Assembly: GCF_026126405.1 (NCBI RefSeq)
Contig: NZ_JAFMTQ010000007.1
Coordinates: 62,001 to 126,000 of the forward strand
Direction: 5' to 3'
DNA length: 64,000 bases
Source: Aureitalea sp. L0-47
GTDB taxonomy: Bacteria > Bacteroidota > Bacteroidia > Flavobacteriales > Flavobacteriaceae
The translations under genes and the position numbers were made by a program. Under the pieces are notes generated by a model that did no database searches, was not told the DNA's origin, and worked only from the letters and a program-made list of their open reading frames with translations. Within the stretch, counting starts at the first letter, position 1, and each line of letters opens with the position of its first letter. Positions 9,304 through 17,592 of the stretch are shown here, in pieces.

Positions 9304-9818
9304 GATAGTGATGTTTTACACAAAGATACTAATATTGGTTCCATACCGAATTCAATTCTATATAATGTTAATTAGAATATTTATGAAAACACAATCCATT
9401 TTCGGTTAATAAACATGTTGATAGTTGTTCATTTGTTTTATAGAAAAATATTTGTTGGTTCGGCTTAAGTTTACCATATCAATTTATTCTTTCTAATTCC
9501 AAATATTTTCATTGAATCTTATCGGTTTGTTTTTAATAGCTTTTTGAGTTTTGCAAACAATTGTTTTAGATTTTTTTATTAAAAATACCTTGTTAAGATT
9601 GCTTATTCACAATTGTTAATAGGAATTTCTAATCTACTGTTTTACAATGTTTATTTCGCTTTAAGAGCTGTTCAAAATTAACTCACAAAAAATTACAAGA
9701 AGAATTCAAAACAAATGTTTAAAAACTTATTCCACATATTAACAGACTATAATCATAACCATTTTTATAATTTAAATTTTAATAAAAAATAATAATGATG
9801 TCTTAGTTGTTGAGAAGT
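9304..9818. other. 515-bp AT-rich non-coding region, candidate replication origin
   Basis: This is the only gap of more than 300 bases in the window. It contains no plausible gene. It is strongly AT-rich, including a run of 36 pure A/T bases at 9761-9796 that would melt easily. Two sequences fit the relaxed DnaA-box consensus TTWTNCACA: TTATTCACA at 9603-9611 and TTTTACACA at 9314-9322. A near-box, TTATTCCACA with one extra base, lies at 9727-9736. The rpiB promoter occupies the left end. The origin idea is inference: the boxes are few and dnaA is not adjacent. It is supported by the parS sites 19 kb away. Confidence 0.4.
9321..9328 (-). promoter_or_regulatory. Promoter -7 box of rpiB
   Basis: Read on the minus strand this is TATCTTTG, an exact match to the Bacteroidota -7 consensus TAnnTTTG, 18 bases before the rpiB ATG. 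A TTG lies 24 bases further upstream, slightly beyond the usual spacing. Confidence 0.6.
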
Positions 9819-10058
9819 TTAAACTATACGTAAATGAGAGGTGTTATTTAGATTTTCAATGATATCTTCTGCTTTTGGAATATCCTCTTTGTGAACTTTG
9901 AGTCGGATCCCTCCTATGGCATTACTGTGAAAGGGAAGAACACCTATCATGGTTTCATTTTGAAATACGTGGCGAACCTCATGGTGTTCCAGAAGTAGCC
10001 TAAGTACGGCATACTCGCTTGGATAGGTAAATATTGCTATGGTTTCGAAGTGCTTCAT
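9819..10058 (-). CDS. DUF2007-type putative signal-transducing protein
   Basis: This 79-residue protein matches the DUF2007 pattern. It has an N-terminal strand (FETIAIFTYPSEYAVLRLLLEHHEV) resembling one half of a ferredoxin-like fold, then a loop, then GGIRLKVHKEDIPKAEDII. Proteins of this family are small, cytoplasmic and found beside metabolic or RNA genes; their function is not established. It is transcribed away from rnr and towards the AT-rich gap. The 87 bases between it and the rnr ATG should hold both promoters. Confidence 0.85.
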   Translation of the reverse strand: MKHFETIAIFTYPSEYAVLRLLLEHHEVRHVFQNETMIGVLPFHSNAIGGIRLKVHKEDIPKAEDIIENLNNTSHLRIV

Positions 10059-10119
10059 AGTTCAATTACTAATGTATTAAATCTTTGTTTATTTCTGAAT
10101 GCTATTCTTATTTATAACG

Positions 10120-10127
10120 TACTTTTG
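10120..10127 (+). promoter_or_regulatory. Promoter -7 box of rnr
   Basis: TACTTTTG matches TAnnTTTG exactly and ends 18 bases before the chosen rnr start at 10146. No TTG is found at the usual -33 distance. Confidence 0.55.
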
Positions 10128-10145
10128 CGGAATATAAAAGATGTA

Positions 10146-12356
10146 ATGGCTAAGCGAAAGAAGAGAAGAAGGAATAAACAGCGTATTGAAAATCTTACCG
10201 AAACCATACTCAAAATTCTGCGTCAGAATCACTCCCAAACCTTCAATTACAAACAAATAGGAGCTAAGTTAGGAGTAGATGATCCCAGTGGTCGAAATCA
10301 GATAATTAAAACCTTAAAAAAACTTCAGGTTAAAGGATCTATCCAGGAAATTGAAAGAGGAAAATACAGCATCACTTCATCAGTAAATTACTATACAGGG
10401 ATCATGGATCTCACAAGTAAAGGGGATGGATATGTAGTGGTCGAAGACCTGGATGATGATATATACATTAGACATAAAAACCTAAATAAAGCATTACATA
10501 AAGACGTTGTTGAAGTTTATGTTTTTAAGAGACGAAAGGGAGGTAGACTTGAAGGGGAGGTTTCAAAAATTATCCAAAGAAAACGCACTGAGTTCGTAGG
10601 CACTATACAGATTTCAGAGAAGTTTGCTTTTGTTGAGACTACGGGCTACAACATGTATACGGATATCTTTATTCCAAAATCAAAAGTTGGAAAATCCCAA
10701 AATGGAGATAAGGTTTTGGTAAAGATCGAAGGCTGGGAGGCGCATTCGGAATCACCGGTAGGTTCGGTTATTAAAGTTTTAGGTAAACCTGGTGAACATC
10801 ATACAGAAATTCATGCTATCCTAGCACAGTACGGTCTTCCTTATGAATTTCCTTCAGAAGTAGAGGAATATGCGAATTCTATTGATACCTCAATAAAGGA
10901 TTCAGAAATAAAAAATCGAAGGGATATGCGTGATATTCTAACTTTCACCATAGACCCTAAAGACGCTAAAGATTTTGATGATGCTCTTTCATTTAAAGTC
11001 CTTGAAAATGGAAATTACGAAATAGGTATTCATATTGCGGATGTTTCGCATTACGTTAAGCCTGGGACCATCCTGGATGTTGAAGCCTATGAGAGAGCAA
11101 CTTCGGTATACCTCGTAGATCGAGTTGTACCTATGTTACCGGAAATTCTTTCTAATAATGCTTGTTCACTACGTCCGAATGAAGAGAAATATACGTTCTC
11201 TTCAATTTTCGAAATAAGCAAAGACGCAGAGGTTATTAATAAATGGTTCGGCCGCACCGTAACATATAGTGATGCCCGTTTTGCCTATGAAGAAGCCCAA
11301 CATATTATCGAAAACCCGGAACAACAACCTTTTATAATTCCTTCAAATATTTCATTGACAGCTAAGAAATATGAAGTTCAAAAGGATCTTGCTCAAGCAA
11401 TTCTTGAAATGGATAGGCTGGCAAAGATCCTAAGAAAGAAAAGAATGCGCCAGGGAGCCATCTCTTTCGATAAGGTTGAGGTGAAGTTCAAACTCGACGA
11501 ACACAACGAACCTGAAGGCGTCTATTTCAAGGAAAGTAAAGACGCAAACAAGCTTATTGAAGAATTTATGCTCCTGGCGAATCGCAGTGTTGCTGAATTT
11601 ATTGGAAAGCAAAAAGAGAAAAAGGCTTTTGTTTATAGAGTGCATGATGAACCTGATGATGAGAAGATCGCTCAACTAGAAAACATCATAAAGCGATTTG
11701 GTTATAAACTAAACACAAGGGATAAAAAGAGCACGGCATCATCTCTGAATAAACTACTGAAAGATGTTCAGGGCAAGAAGGAGCAGAATATGGTAGACAC
11801 ACTAGCCATACGCAGTATGAGTAAGGCGGTTTATACCACCAACAATATTGGACATTATGGACTGGCATTCGATTACTATACTCACTTCACCTCCCCTATC
11901 CGCCGTTACCCGGATGTGATGGTGCACAGATTGCTCCAGCAATACCTGGACAGGAAAGGATCTGCTAAGGAGGAAGTATATGAAGAGCGTTGTGGCCATT
12001 CCACCGACATGGAAATCCTTGCATCTACCGCGGAAAGGGATAGCATAAAATATATGCAGGTTAAATACATGATGAATCACCAGGATCAGGAATTTCTTGG
12101 AGTGATTTCCGGAGTTACCGAATGGGGAATATATGTAGAAATTATTTCAAATAAATGCGAAGGAATGGTTCGTTTAAATGATTTGAAAGATGATCACTAT
12201 CGTTTCGATCGAGACGAATTTGCTGTCATTGGCGACCAGACGAAGAACATGTACCGATTAGGTGATGAAGTTTATATAAAAGTGAAGAATGCCGACCTGG
12301 TTAAAAAACATCTTGACTTCCATATGTTGGGACACCGTAATGAAATTGAGGAATAA
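10146..12356 (+). CDS. rnr: Ribonuclease R (RNB family 3'-5' exoribonuclease)
   Basis: This 736-residue enzyme degrades structured RNA from the 3' end. It has a basic N-terminus (AKRKKRRRNKQR), a winged-helix segment (about 20-80), cold-shock-like RNA-binding domains, and the catalytic RNB domain. The RNB domain begins around TIDPKDAKDFDDALS, whose aspartates bind magnesium. A C-terminal S1 domain (FLGVISGVTEWGIYVEI, about 660-735) completes the protein. The start at 10146 is preferred over an in-frame ATG 96 bases upstream because the extra residues are hydrophobic and overlap the promoter box. In mesophilic flavobacteria RNase R handles rRNA and mRNA decay. Confidence 0.95.
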   Translation: MAKRKKRRRNKQRIENLTETILKILRQNHSQTFNYKQIGAKLGVDDPSGRNQIIKTLKKLQVKGSIQEIERGKYSITSSVNYYTGIMDLTSKGDGYVVVEDLDDDIYIRHKNLNKALHKDVVEVYVFKRRKGGRLEGEVSKIIQRKRTEFVGTIQISEKFAFVETTGYNMYTDIFIPKSKVGKSQNGDKVLVKIEGWEAHSESPVGSVIKVLGKPGEHHTEIHAILAQYGLPYEFPSEVEEYANSIDTSIKDSEIKNRRDMRDILTFTIDPKDAKDFDDALSFKVLENGNYEIGIHIADVSHYVKPGTILDVEAYERATSVYLVDRVVPMLPEILSNNACSLRPNEEKYTFSSIFEISKDAEVINKWFGRTVTYSDARFAYEEAQHIIENPEQQPFIIPSNISLTAKKYEVQKDLAQAILEMDRLAKILRKKRMRQGAISFDKVEVKFKLDEHNEPEGVYFKESKDANKLIEEFMLLANRSVAEFIGKQKEKKAFVYRVHDEPDDEKIAQLENIIKRFGYKLNTRDKKSTASSLNKLLKDVQGKKEQNMVDTLAIRSMSKAVYTTNNIGHYGLAFDYYTHFTSPIRRYPDVMVHRLLQQYLDRKGSAKEEVYEERCGHSTDMEILASTAERDSIKYMQVKYMMNHQDQEFLGVISGVTEWGIYVEIISNKCEGMVRLNDLKDDHYRFDRDEFAVIGDQTKNMYRLGDEVYIKVKNADLVKKHLDFHMLGHRNEIEE

Positions 12357-12407
12357 CTGTAACAATATTCCTCCCTCCCTATCTTTATAGTAAAATATAA
12401 AGTCACG

Positions 12408-13082
12408 ATGAAAAATTACGTATTACTATTAATTTCATTCTTTACCGTTTCGATATTCGCACAACCTATGATTCAAAAGGATGTGGGAGATTTCCACAAA
12501 CTAAAAGTCTTTGACCTGATAGAAGTGAATCTTATTCAGGGCGAAGAAAATAAGGTTGTGATCAAAGGAGAGAGGGGGGAGTACCTCAAGGTGATGAATG
12601 ACAATGGAGTCCTTAAGCTCCGCATGGAGCTGGAACAGCGATTTAACGGGAACGAAACCTTTGTAGAGGTGTTTTTTACCAATATCGATGTGATAGACGC
12701 AAATGAAGGCGCCTACATAGTTTCCAACGAAACCATTGAGCAAAACACCATAGAACTTCGAGCACAGGAAGGCGGTAGGATTAAAGTTGGGCTCAACACC
12801 AACCACACTAAAATACGTGCTGTTACCGGCGGGATCATTGAAGCTGCCGGAACTTCAACAAGCCAGGAAATCACCTTGAACACAGGCGGAATCTTTGAAG
12901 GCCGCGAACTACTAACCGAGGATACTGAAATTGGTGTTACTGCAGCAGGAGAGGCCGATGTTTATGCAAGCAATAAAGTAAAAGTAAGAGTGACAGCGGG
13001 CGGCGATGTGAATATCTACGGAAATCCACAGAAAGTCGATAAAAAGAGTTTTGCCGGTGGCCGAATCCGAGTTGTGAATTAA
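12408..13082 (+). CDS. Head GIN domain-containing protein (DUF2807), secreted
   Basis: This 224-residue protein has a signal peptide (about 1-18, ending IFAQ) and then a repetitive beta-strand sequence typical of the putative auto-transporter adhesin head GIN domain (DUF2807). It opens with FHKLKVFDLIEVNLIQG and has recurring short strands rich in Gly, Thr, Val and Glu. The fold is a right-handed beta-helix. The role is unproven; such proteins are widespread in Bacteroidota, often in several copies, and are located in the periplasm or outer membrane. The gene lies 51 bases after rnr. A near-consensus TATCTTTA box in the gap may give it its own promoter. Confidence 0.88.
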   Translation: MKNYVLLLISFFTVSIFAQPMIQKDVGDFHKLKVFDLIEVNLIQGEENKVVIKGERGEYLKVMNDNGVLKLRMELEQRFNGNETFVEVFFTNIDVIDANEGAYIVSNETIEQNTIELRAQEGGRIKVGLNTNHTKIRAVTGGIIEAAGTSTSQEITLNTGGIFEGRELLTEDTEIGVTAAGEADVYASNKVKVRVTAGGDVNIYGNPQKVDKKSFAGGRIRVVN

Positions 13083-13140
13083 AATAGAATTACTAATTAT
13101 TCCCGTCGGACAAGAGTAAACAAATTTGTATTTTTACCCT

Positions 13141-13833
13141 ATGTTCGACGGTATTTTATATGCGGCTCTCTACGGAGTGATTCTTGCTTTTATGGTGGGC
13201 CCCGTATTCTTTACGCTTATTGAAACCAGCATCACTAAAGGTTTTAAAGCCGGTCTGTTTTTTGACCTCGGAGCTATTACGGCAGATATAATCTTTATTA
13301 TTATCGCGCTCTATGGAACGAGTAAGATTCTTGAGAAAGTTAGGGACGATCCTGGCTTACTTATCCTTGGAGGCGTAGTTCTGATTGCTTATGGGGTTAT
13401 TTCTTATATACGAACAGCAAAATCGTTCATTAAGATCGTTCGCGAACACTATGCGGTTAAGGTAAAAAAAGACCTCGGCGGATTGTTCCTGAAAGGCTTT
13501 CTGCTGAATTTTGTGAACTTTGGTGTACTGGCCGGCTGGATTGGAACTATTATTATGGCGAACGCACTTACCTCCTCCGAAAATGGCGTCTTACTGTTTA
13601 TGACCACAGTTCTGGTCACCTTTTTCCTAACGGACCTTATGAAGATTTCTCTTGCAAAAAAACTTAAAAGCAGGCTTACTCCGAGATTCGTATTTCGCAC
13701 CAAGAAGTGGGTCAGCATTCTAATTATTGGGTTTGGGGTCTTGCTTCTTGTCGAAGGTATTTTTCCGGATGAAGTTAAAAAAGGACTGGATCGTATTCCA
13801 TCTGTAAAAAATCCAATTGAGAACAGCATGTAA
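13141..13833 (+). CDS. LysE family transporter
   Basis: This 230-residue membrane protein belongs to the LysE/RhtB exporter superfamily. The N-terminus (GVILAFMVGPVFFTLIETSITKGFKAG) carries the family signature with the conserved Gly-Pro, and about six transmembrane helices follow. A charged loop lies between helices three and four (about 95-115). Members export amino acids or related small molecules; the substrate here is unknown. The ATG at 13141 gives the usual start; an upstream TTG in frame adds only five residues and is less likely. A hairpin follows the stop codon. Confidence 0.88.
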   Translation: MFDGILYAALYGVILAFMVGPVFFTLIETSITKGFKAGLFFDLGAITADIIFIIIALYGTSKILEKVRDDPGLLILGGVVLIAYGVISYIRTAKSFIKIVREHYAVKVKKDLGGLFLKGFLLNFVNFGVLAGWIGTIIMANALTSSENGVLLFMTTVLVTFFLTDLMKISLAKKLKSRLTPRFVFRTKKWVSILIIGFGVLLLVEGIFPDEVKKGLDRIPSVKNPIENSM

Positions 13834-13860
13834 AAATAAACCCCTCCTATTTTGGAGGGG
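13832..13860 (-). terminator. Terminator hairpin between lysE-like gene and tRNA-Cys
   Basis: The stem CCCCTCC / GGAGGGG (13841-13847 and 13854-13860) encloses a six-base loop. Read on the minus strand it is followed by TTTATTTTTA, so it terminates the tRNA-Cys transcript. On the plus strand it lacks a T-run but could still slow read-through from the exporter gene. Confidence 0.75.
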
Positions 13861-13867
13861 CTTCCTG

Positions 13868-13938
13868 AGGCATCGAGCGGATTCGAACCGCTGTACAAGG
13901 TTTTGCAGACCTCTGCCTAGCCACTCGGCCACGATGCC
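13868..13938 (-). tRNA. tRNA-Cys (GCA)
   Basis: Read on the minus strand this 71-base sequence folds as a tRNA. It has acceptor GGCATCG paired with CGATGCC, a D-arm containing GAGTGGCTAGGC, an anticodon arm with the loop CTGCAAA (anticodon GCA, cysteine), and a T-arm with GGTTCGAATCC. The discriminator base is U, as expected for tRNA-Cys. The 3' CCA is not encoded and must be added by nucleotidyltransferase. Confidence 0.97.
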
Positions 13939-13994
13939 TTATACAGATGGCAAATATAAAATATAAACTTTAAAAAACCGGGCTAAATCGGAAT

Positions 13995-14351
13995 TTACCG
14001 GCTCGAAGACATTGTAACACTTACTTCGGCTACATCCCCGCCAATTGGAGGGTTTACTTTTGAAACAGTTACTTCTACAGAATTCACAACAGCCACCTCT
14101 TCAAAAACAGCATCTATAATCCGTTGTCCTACATGTTCAAGTAGCTTGGAGCGCTGAGCCATTTGCTCCTTCACTATTCGGTTGAGATGTACGTAATCCA
14201 CGGTATCCTTGAGCTGGTCTGTCCTGGCAGCTTCCGAAAGATCTGCATCAACCGAGAGGTTAACCAGGTAATCACTGCCAATTTTTTCTTCTTCCGACAA
14301 ACAACCGTGATTGGTGAATATGCGGATGTTTTTTAATCGAATTCTACTCAT
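13995..14351 (-). CDS. folB: Dihydroneopterin aldolase
   Basis: This 118-residue enzyme converts dihydroneopterin to 6-hydroxymethyl-dihydropterin in folate synthesis. Recognisable features are the N-terminal RIRLKNIRIFTNHGCLSEEE, which contains the conserved Gly and the pterin-binding Glu region. DYVHLNRIV and KLLEHVGQRIIDAVF follow, and the C-terminal strand is VEVTVSKVNPPIGGDV, with the catalytic Lys in VSKVNPP. The length is normal. It is divergent from glnS, and the two promoters lie within about 25 bases of each other. Confidence 0.94.
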   Translation of the reverse strand: MSRIRLKNIRIFTNHGCLSEEEKIGSDYLVNLSVDADLSEAARTDQLKDTVDYVHLNRIVKEQMAQRSKLLEHVGQRIIDAVFEEVAVVNSVEVTVSKVNPPIGGDVAEVSVTMSSSR

Positions 14352-14355
14352 CGAA

Positions 14356-14390
14356 TTGTGCTTTCGGCAAAGATACTTTTTTTACCTTTG
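14356..14390 (+). promoter_or_regulatory. Promoter of glnS
   Basis: A TTG at 14356-14358 and an exact -7 box TACCTTTG at 14383-14390 are separated by 24 bases, one more than the usual range. The predicted leader to the glnS ATG is about 80 bases. Confidence 0.6.
14368..14375 (-). promoter_or_regulatory. Promoter -7 box of folB
   Basis: On the minus strand this reads TATCTTTG, an exact TAnnTTTG match 16 bases before the folB ATG. It lies inside the -33 to -7 spacer of the divergent glnS promoter. Confidence 0.6.
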
Positions 14391-14478
14391 ACAGTCGTTT
14401 ACCAACAATGATATTGGGAATAATTGTAAGCGATTGCTATGTTTCCGGGCTTAATTCGGAAACCAACACAGAAAGAAT

Positions 14479-16170
14479 ATGTCAAAAGAAGAGTCATTAA
14501 ATTTTCTTGAACAAATCATAGAGAAAGATCTTGAATCCGGATATGGACAATCGGAGCTGAGATTTCGTTTCCCCCCGGAGCCTAACGGCTACTTACACAT
14601 TGGCCATGCTTCGGCTATTTGTCTGAATTTTGGATTGGGTGAGAAGTACAACGCTCCGGTTAACCTGCGCTTTGATGATACCAACCCAACCAAGGAGGAA
14701 CAGGAATATGTGGATGCCATCAAAAGGGACATAGAATGGCTGGGTTATGAATGGACCGAAGAACTTTACGCATCGGATTATTTTCAGCAGCTCTACGACT
14801 GGGCCGTTCAATTCATAAAAGACGGAAAGGCCTATGTTGACTCGCAAACTTCTGAGGAAATCGCACAACAAAAAGGGACGCCGAACGAACCAGGAAAAGA
14901 AAGCCCTTACAGGAACAGGCCTGTTGAGGAAAGCCTGGCGCTTTTCGAGAAAATGAAAAACGGCGAGGTGAGAGAAGGAGAACTTGTTCTTAGAGCAAAG
15001 ATCGACATGTCCTCACCAAATATGCTCATGCGCGACCCGGTAATGTACCGCGTGTTACACAAGCACCACCACAGGACCGGAACGGATTGGAAGATATTTC
15101 CAATGTACGACTGGACCCACGGGGAAAGCGATTATATAGAACAGATATCACATTCTTTTTGTACGCTTGAATTCCTTCCTCACCGCGAGCTATACGACTG
15201 GTTCTTAGACCAGGTATACAGTTCGGAAAAAATGAGGCCTAAACAGCGAGAATTTGCTAGAAGAAACCTTAGTCATACAGTTGTTAGCAAGCGCAAACTA
15301 GCGCGCCTGGTGGAAGAAGGAGTTGTCTCCGGATGGGACGACCCTAGAATGCCAACCATCTCGGGATTAAGAAGAAGAGGGTATACGCCTGAATCCATAC
15401 GCAATTTTGCCAACAGGATAGGGGTTGGAAAGCGCGAAAACCTGATTGATGTTTCGCGTCTTGAATACAATGTGCGGGAAGACCTGAACAAGAAAGCGAC
15501 ACGGGTCATGGCTGTCCTGGACCCGGTAAAAGTGGTGATTACCAATTACCCTGAAGGAAAAGAAGAATGGTTGGAAACCGAAAATAATCCGGAAGACGAA
15601 AATGCCGGATTACGCAAAATTCCTTTTTCAAGGGAGCTTTATATAGAAAAGGAAGATTTCAGGGAAGAGGCAAACCGTAAGTTTTTCCGCCTCAAGCTAG
15701 GTAAAGAGGTTCGATTGAAGAGCGCTTACATAATCAAAGCAGAGAGCGTTGTTAAAGACGAAGAGGGGAATATTACTGAAATTCATTGTACTTACGATCC
15801 GGACAGCAGGAGCGGTAGCGGGACCGAAGCTTCCATGAGGAAGGTGAAGGGCACCCTGCATTGGGTTTCCGTACCTCACGCACTTCCCATTGAGGTGCGC
15901 CTGTACGACCGATTGTTCACGGAGCCTGCACCTGACAGCCATAAGGACAGGGACTTTTTGGAGTTTCTTAACCCGGATTCGTTAAAGACGATAACTGCCT
16001 ACGGAGAACCCAGTTTAGCCGACTTTAAAGTTGAGGACAAAGTTCAGTTTCAACGGATAGGATATTTTACCGTAGATCGAGACTCAACCGAGAAAATCCA
16101 AGTGTTTAATAGAACGGTTCCTTTGAGAGATTCCTGGGCAAAACTGGCCGACTCACAGCAGAATCATTAG
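14479..16170 (+). CDS. glnS: Glutaminyl-tRNA synthetase
   Basis: This 563-residue class I synthetase charges tRNA-Gln with glutamine. The ATP-binding HIGH motif is at residues 40-43 in PPEPNGYLHIGHA, which with the Pro-Pro-Glu-Pro-Asn start is specific for GlnRS rather than GluRS. The KMSKS equivalent is VVSKR at about 268-272. The C-terminal anticodon-binding beta-barrels (about 340-560) are complete. Its presence beside gltX in the same window means Gln-tRNA can be made directly rather than only by amidation of Glu-tRNA. The 3' end overlaps the convergent CPBP gene by 18 bases. Confidence 0.97.
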   Translation: MSKEESLNFLEQIIEKDLESGYGQSELRFRFPPEPNGYLHIGHASAICLNFGLGEKYNAPVNLRFDDTNPTKEEQEYVDAIKRDIEWLGYEWTEELYASDYFQQLYDWAVQFIKDGKAYVDSQTSEEIAQQKGTPNEPGKESPYRNRPVEESLALFEKMKNGEVREGELVLRAKIDMSSPNMLMRDPVMYRVLHKHHHRTGTDWKIFPMYDWTHGESDYIEQISHSFCTLEFLPHRELYDWFLDQVYSSEKMRPKQREFARRNLSHTVVSKRKLARLVEEGVVSGWDDPRMPTISGLRRRGYTPESIRNFANRIGVGKRENLIDVSRLEYNVREDLNKKATRVMAVLDPVKVVITNYPEGKEEWLETENNPEDENAGLRKIPFSRELYIEKEDFREEANRKFFRLKLGKEVRLKSAYIIKAESVVKDEEGNITEIHCTYDPDSRSGSGTEASMRKVKGTLHWVSVPHALPIEVRLYDRLFTEPAPDSHKDRDFLEFLNPDSLKTITAYGEPSLADFKVEDKVQFQRIGYFTVDRDSTEKIQVFNRTVPLRDSWAKLADSQQNH

Positions 16171-16902
16171 CACAGCGTACAGGTTTCCTGCTGTGTGAAA
16201 AATAATTGGAAACCAAAGTGATCTGGTTTTGTGTTTCATTAGAGAGAGAAAGACTCCTACCCCAAAGATATAGAGCATTTCCAATGGCGCATATTGAAAG
16301 TGGAAAACAGAAAAGAGGGCCGCGGTTATAAATATGGATATCCAGGGAAATTTGTTTTTGAGTATTGCATCCATACGGGCTTGTAAATATCCCCGGAATA
16401 GCACCTCTTCCAAAACGGGGCCAAACACCGCTAAACCAAGAATTATCAGGACCTTTTCAATATTGTTCCCGGCGCTTATAGCGATTTCAGTTGAACCAAT
16501 TACATACTCTCTCATGAGTATGCCGCTGAGCAATACGATTGCGCTATACAGGAACCAAACCCTATGTTCGCGAAGCACAGGCAGAAACCCAAGGTTGTGA
16601 AACGGCCTTCCTTTCATTACAAATTTCATAGTAAGCCATGTGAGCCCAATAACGATAAGGGAGCTTAGAATTACAGATATGTGAAATTGAGGGAGGTCCC
16701 AGATCTGATGGTCCACGCCGTCTATCACAACGCTGAACCCTTGTAGGGTGATTGATTGCTGGGGATCTCCAAAAAAGAAAAACTGTAAAACCGTGAAGAT
16801 TAGCTGAAGGAGCAGATACGACCCAAGTATAAAAAAGAAAGTATAATACAAAACGATCCATTTTGTAATTATACTTTCCTTTATTTTTCTGATCAGAGAC
16901 AT
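16153..16902 (-). CDS. CPBP family intramembrane metalloprotease
   Basis: This 249-residue membrane protein has about seven hydrophobic segments and the motifs of the CPBP (CAAX protease and bacteriocin-processing, Abi) family: EEVLFRGYL (EExxxR, about 163-171), FSVFHF (second motif) and the third-motif histidine in IIFHTAGN near the C-terminus. In bacteria these proteases may process membrane peptides, contribute to bacteriocin immunity or serve regulation; the target here is unknown. The gene starts 21 bases after the secreted Cys-rich protein gene on the same strand, so the two may be co-transcribed. Confidence 0.88.
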   Translation of the reverse strand: MSLIRKIKESIITKWIVLYYTFFFILGSYLLLQLIFTVLQFFFFGDPQQSITLQGFSVVIDGVDHQIWDLPQFHISVILSSLIVIGLTWLTMKFVMKGRPFHNLGFLPVLREHRVWFLYSAIVLLSGILMREYVIGSTEIAISAGNNIEKVLIILGLAVFGPVLEEVLFRGYLQARMDAILKNKFPWISIFITAALFSVFHFQYAPLEMLYIFGVGVFLSLMKHKTRSLWFPIIFHTAGNLYAVLMILL

Positions 16903-16923
16903 AGTTAGCTTGCTGCTATTTGT

Positions 16924-17403
16924 TTAATTCTCATTCGTGCTCCCGCTGCAGTCCCACTCCCAGGTATTTCCGGGAGGCCCAAGATGAACCTTCACACAGA
17001 AAACATGTGCGATAACACATAGCCAGCCGCATCGCTGAGAAACGATTTCGCCAACAGTGGATGAACTTACCACACCCTTAGGGCCCTTAAATGCAATTAC
17101 CGTATTGGGGTCGGCTTTCTGAAGCGAACTTGTATATACTGCGACATCAAGACCACCAGAAGTGCGCGTAACGCGGTATCGGATGGGATTGCCCTTGTCG
17201 TCTTCATAAGCTAACTCTGCGGTTTCACCAGGTTTTAAATAGGAGAAATCGTATTCTTTTCCTGGGCTAAGCACAATGGGATCTGAGGAACATTCTTCTA
17301 CGCACATGGGTGAGCAACCTATATTCGTATTGTTGCTAGCCCGTACGCTCATCATTAATAATAACCCAAATACGATTGGGATAAAGTGTCTGAAATTTTT
17401 CAT
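16924..17403 (-). CDS. Cysteine-rich secreted protein of unknown function
   Basis: This 159-residue protein begins with a clear signal peptide (about 1-22, ending RASN). The mature part carries a cysteine cluster near its start (CSPMCVEEC) and a second one near its end (CGWLCVIAHVFC plus a final Cys in WDCSG), eight in all, suggesting disulfide bonds. Between them lies a beta-rich segment. I do not recognise the family. The gene is upstream of the CPBP protease gene by 21 bases, so it could be a substrate or partner of that protease, but nothing in the sequence proves this. Upstream are 114 bases without a clear promoter. Confidence 0.75.
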   Translation of the reverse strand: MKNFRHFIPIVFGLLLMMSVRASNNTNIGCSPMCVEECSSDPIVLSPGKEYDFSYLKPGETAELAYEDDKGNPIRYRVTRTSGGLDVAVYTSSLQKADPNTVIAFKGPKGVVSSSTVGEIVSQRCGWLCVIAHVFCVKVHLGPPGNTWEWDCSGSTNEN

Positions 17404-17592
17404 GTCAAATGTTAATTAGCGGGGGGCTAGAAACTGACATACCTACGACGCAGATTGTGAAGTTAAAATTAATATTGAACCACACAAGGCTGATCAGCAC
17501 CCTCTTAATCTGATTTCATGAAAACACGGCAATTACTAAAAAACTATATCTTTATCGACAAGGACTTTCTGTTTCAGAACCCGAAAAGAAAC

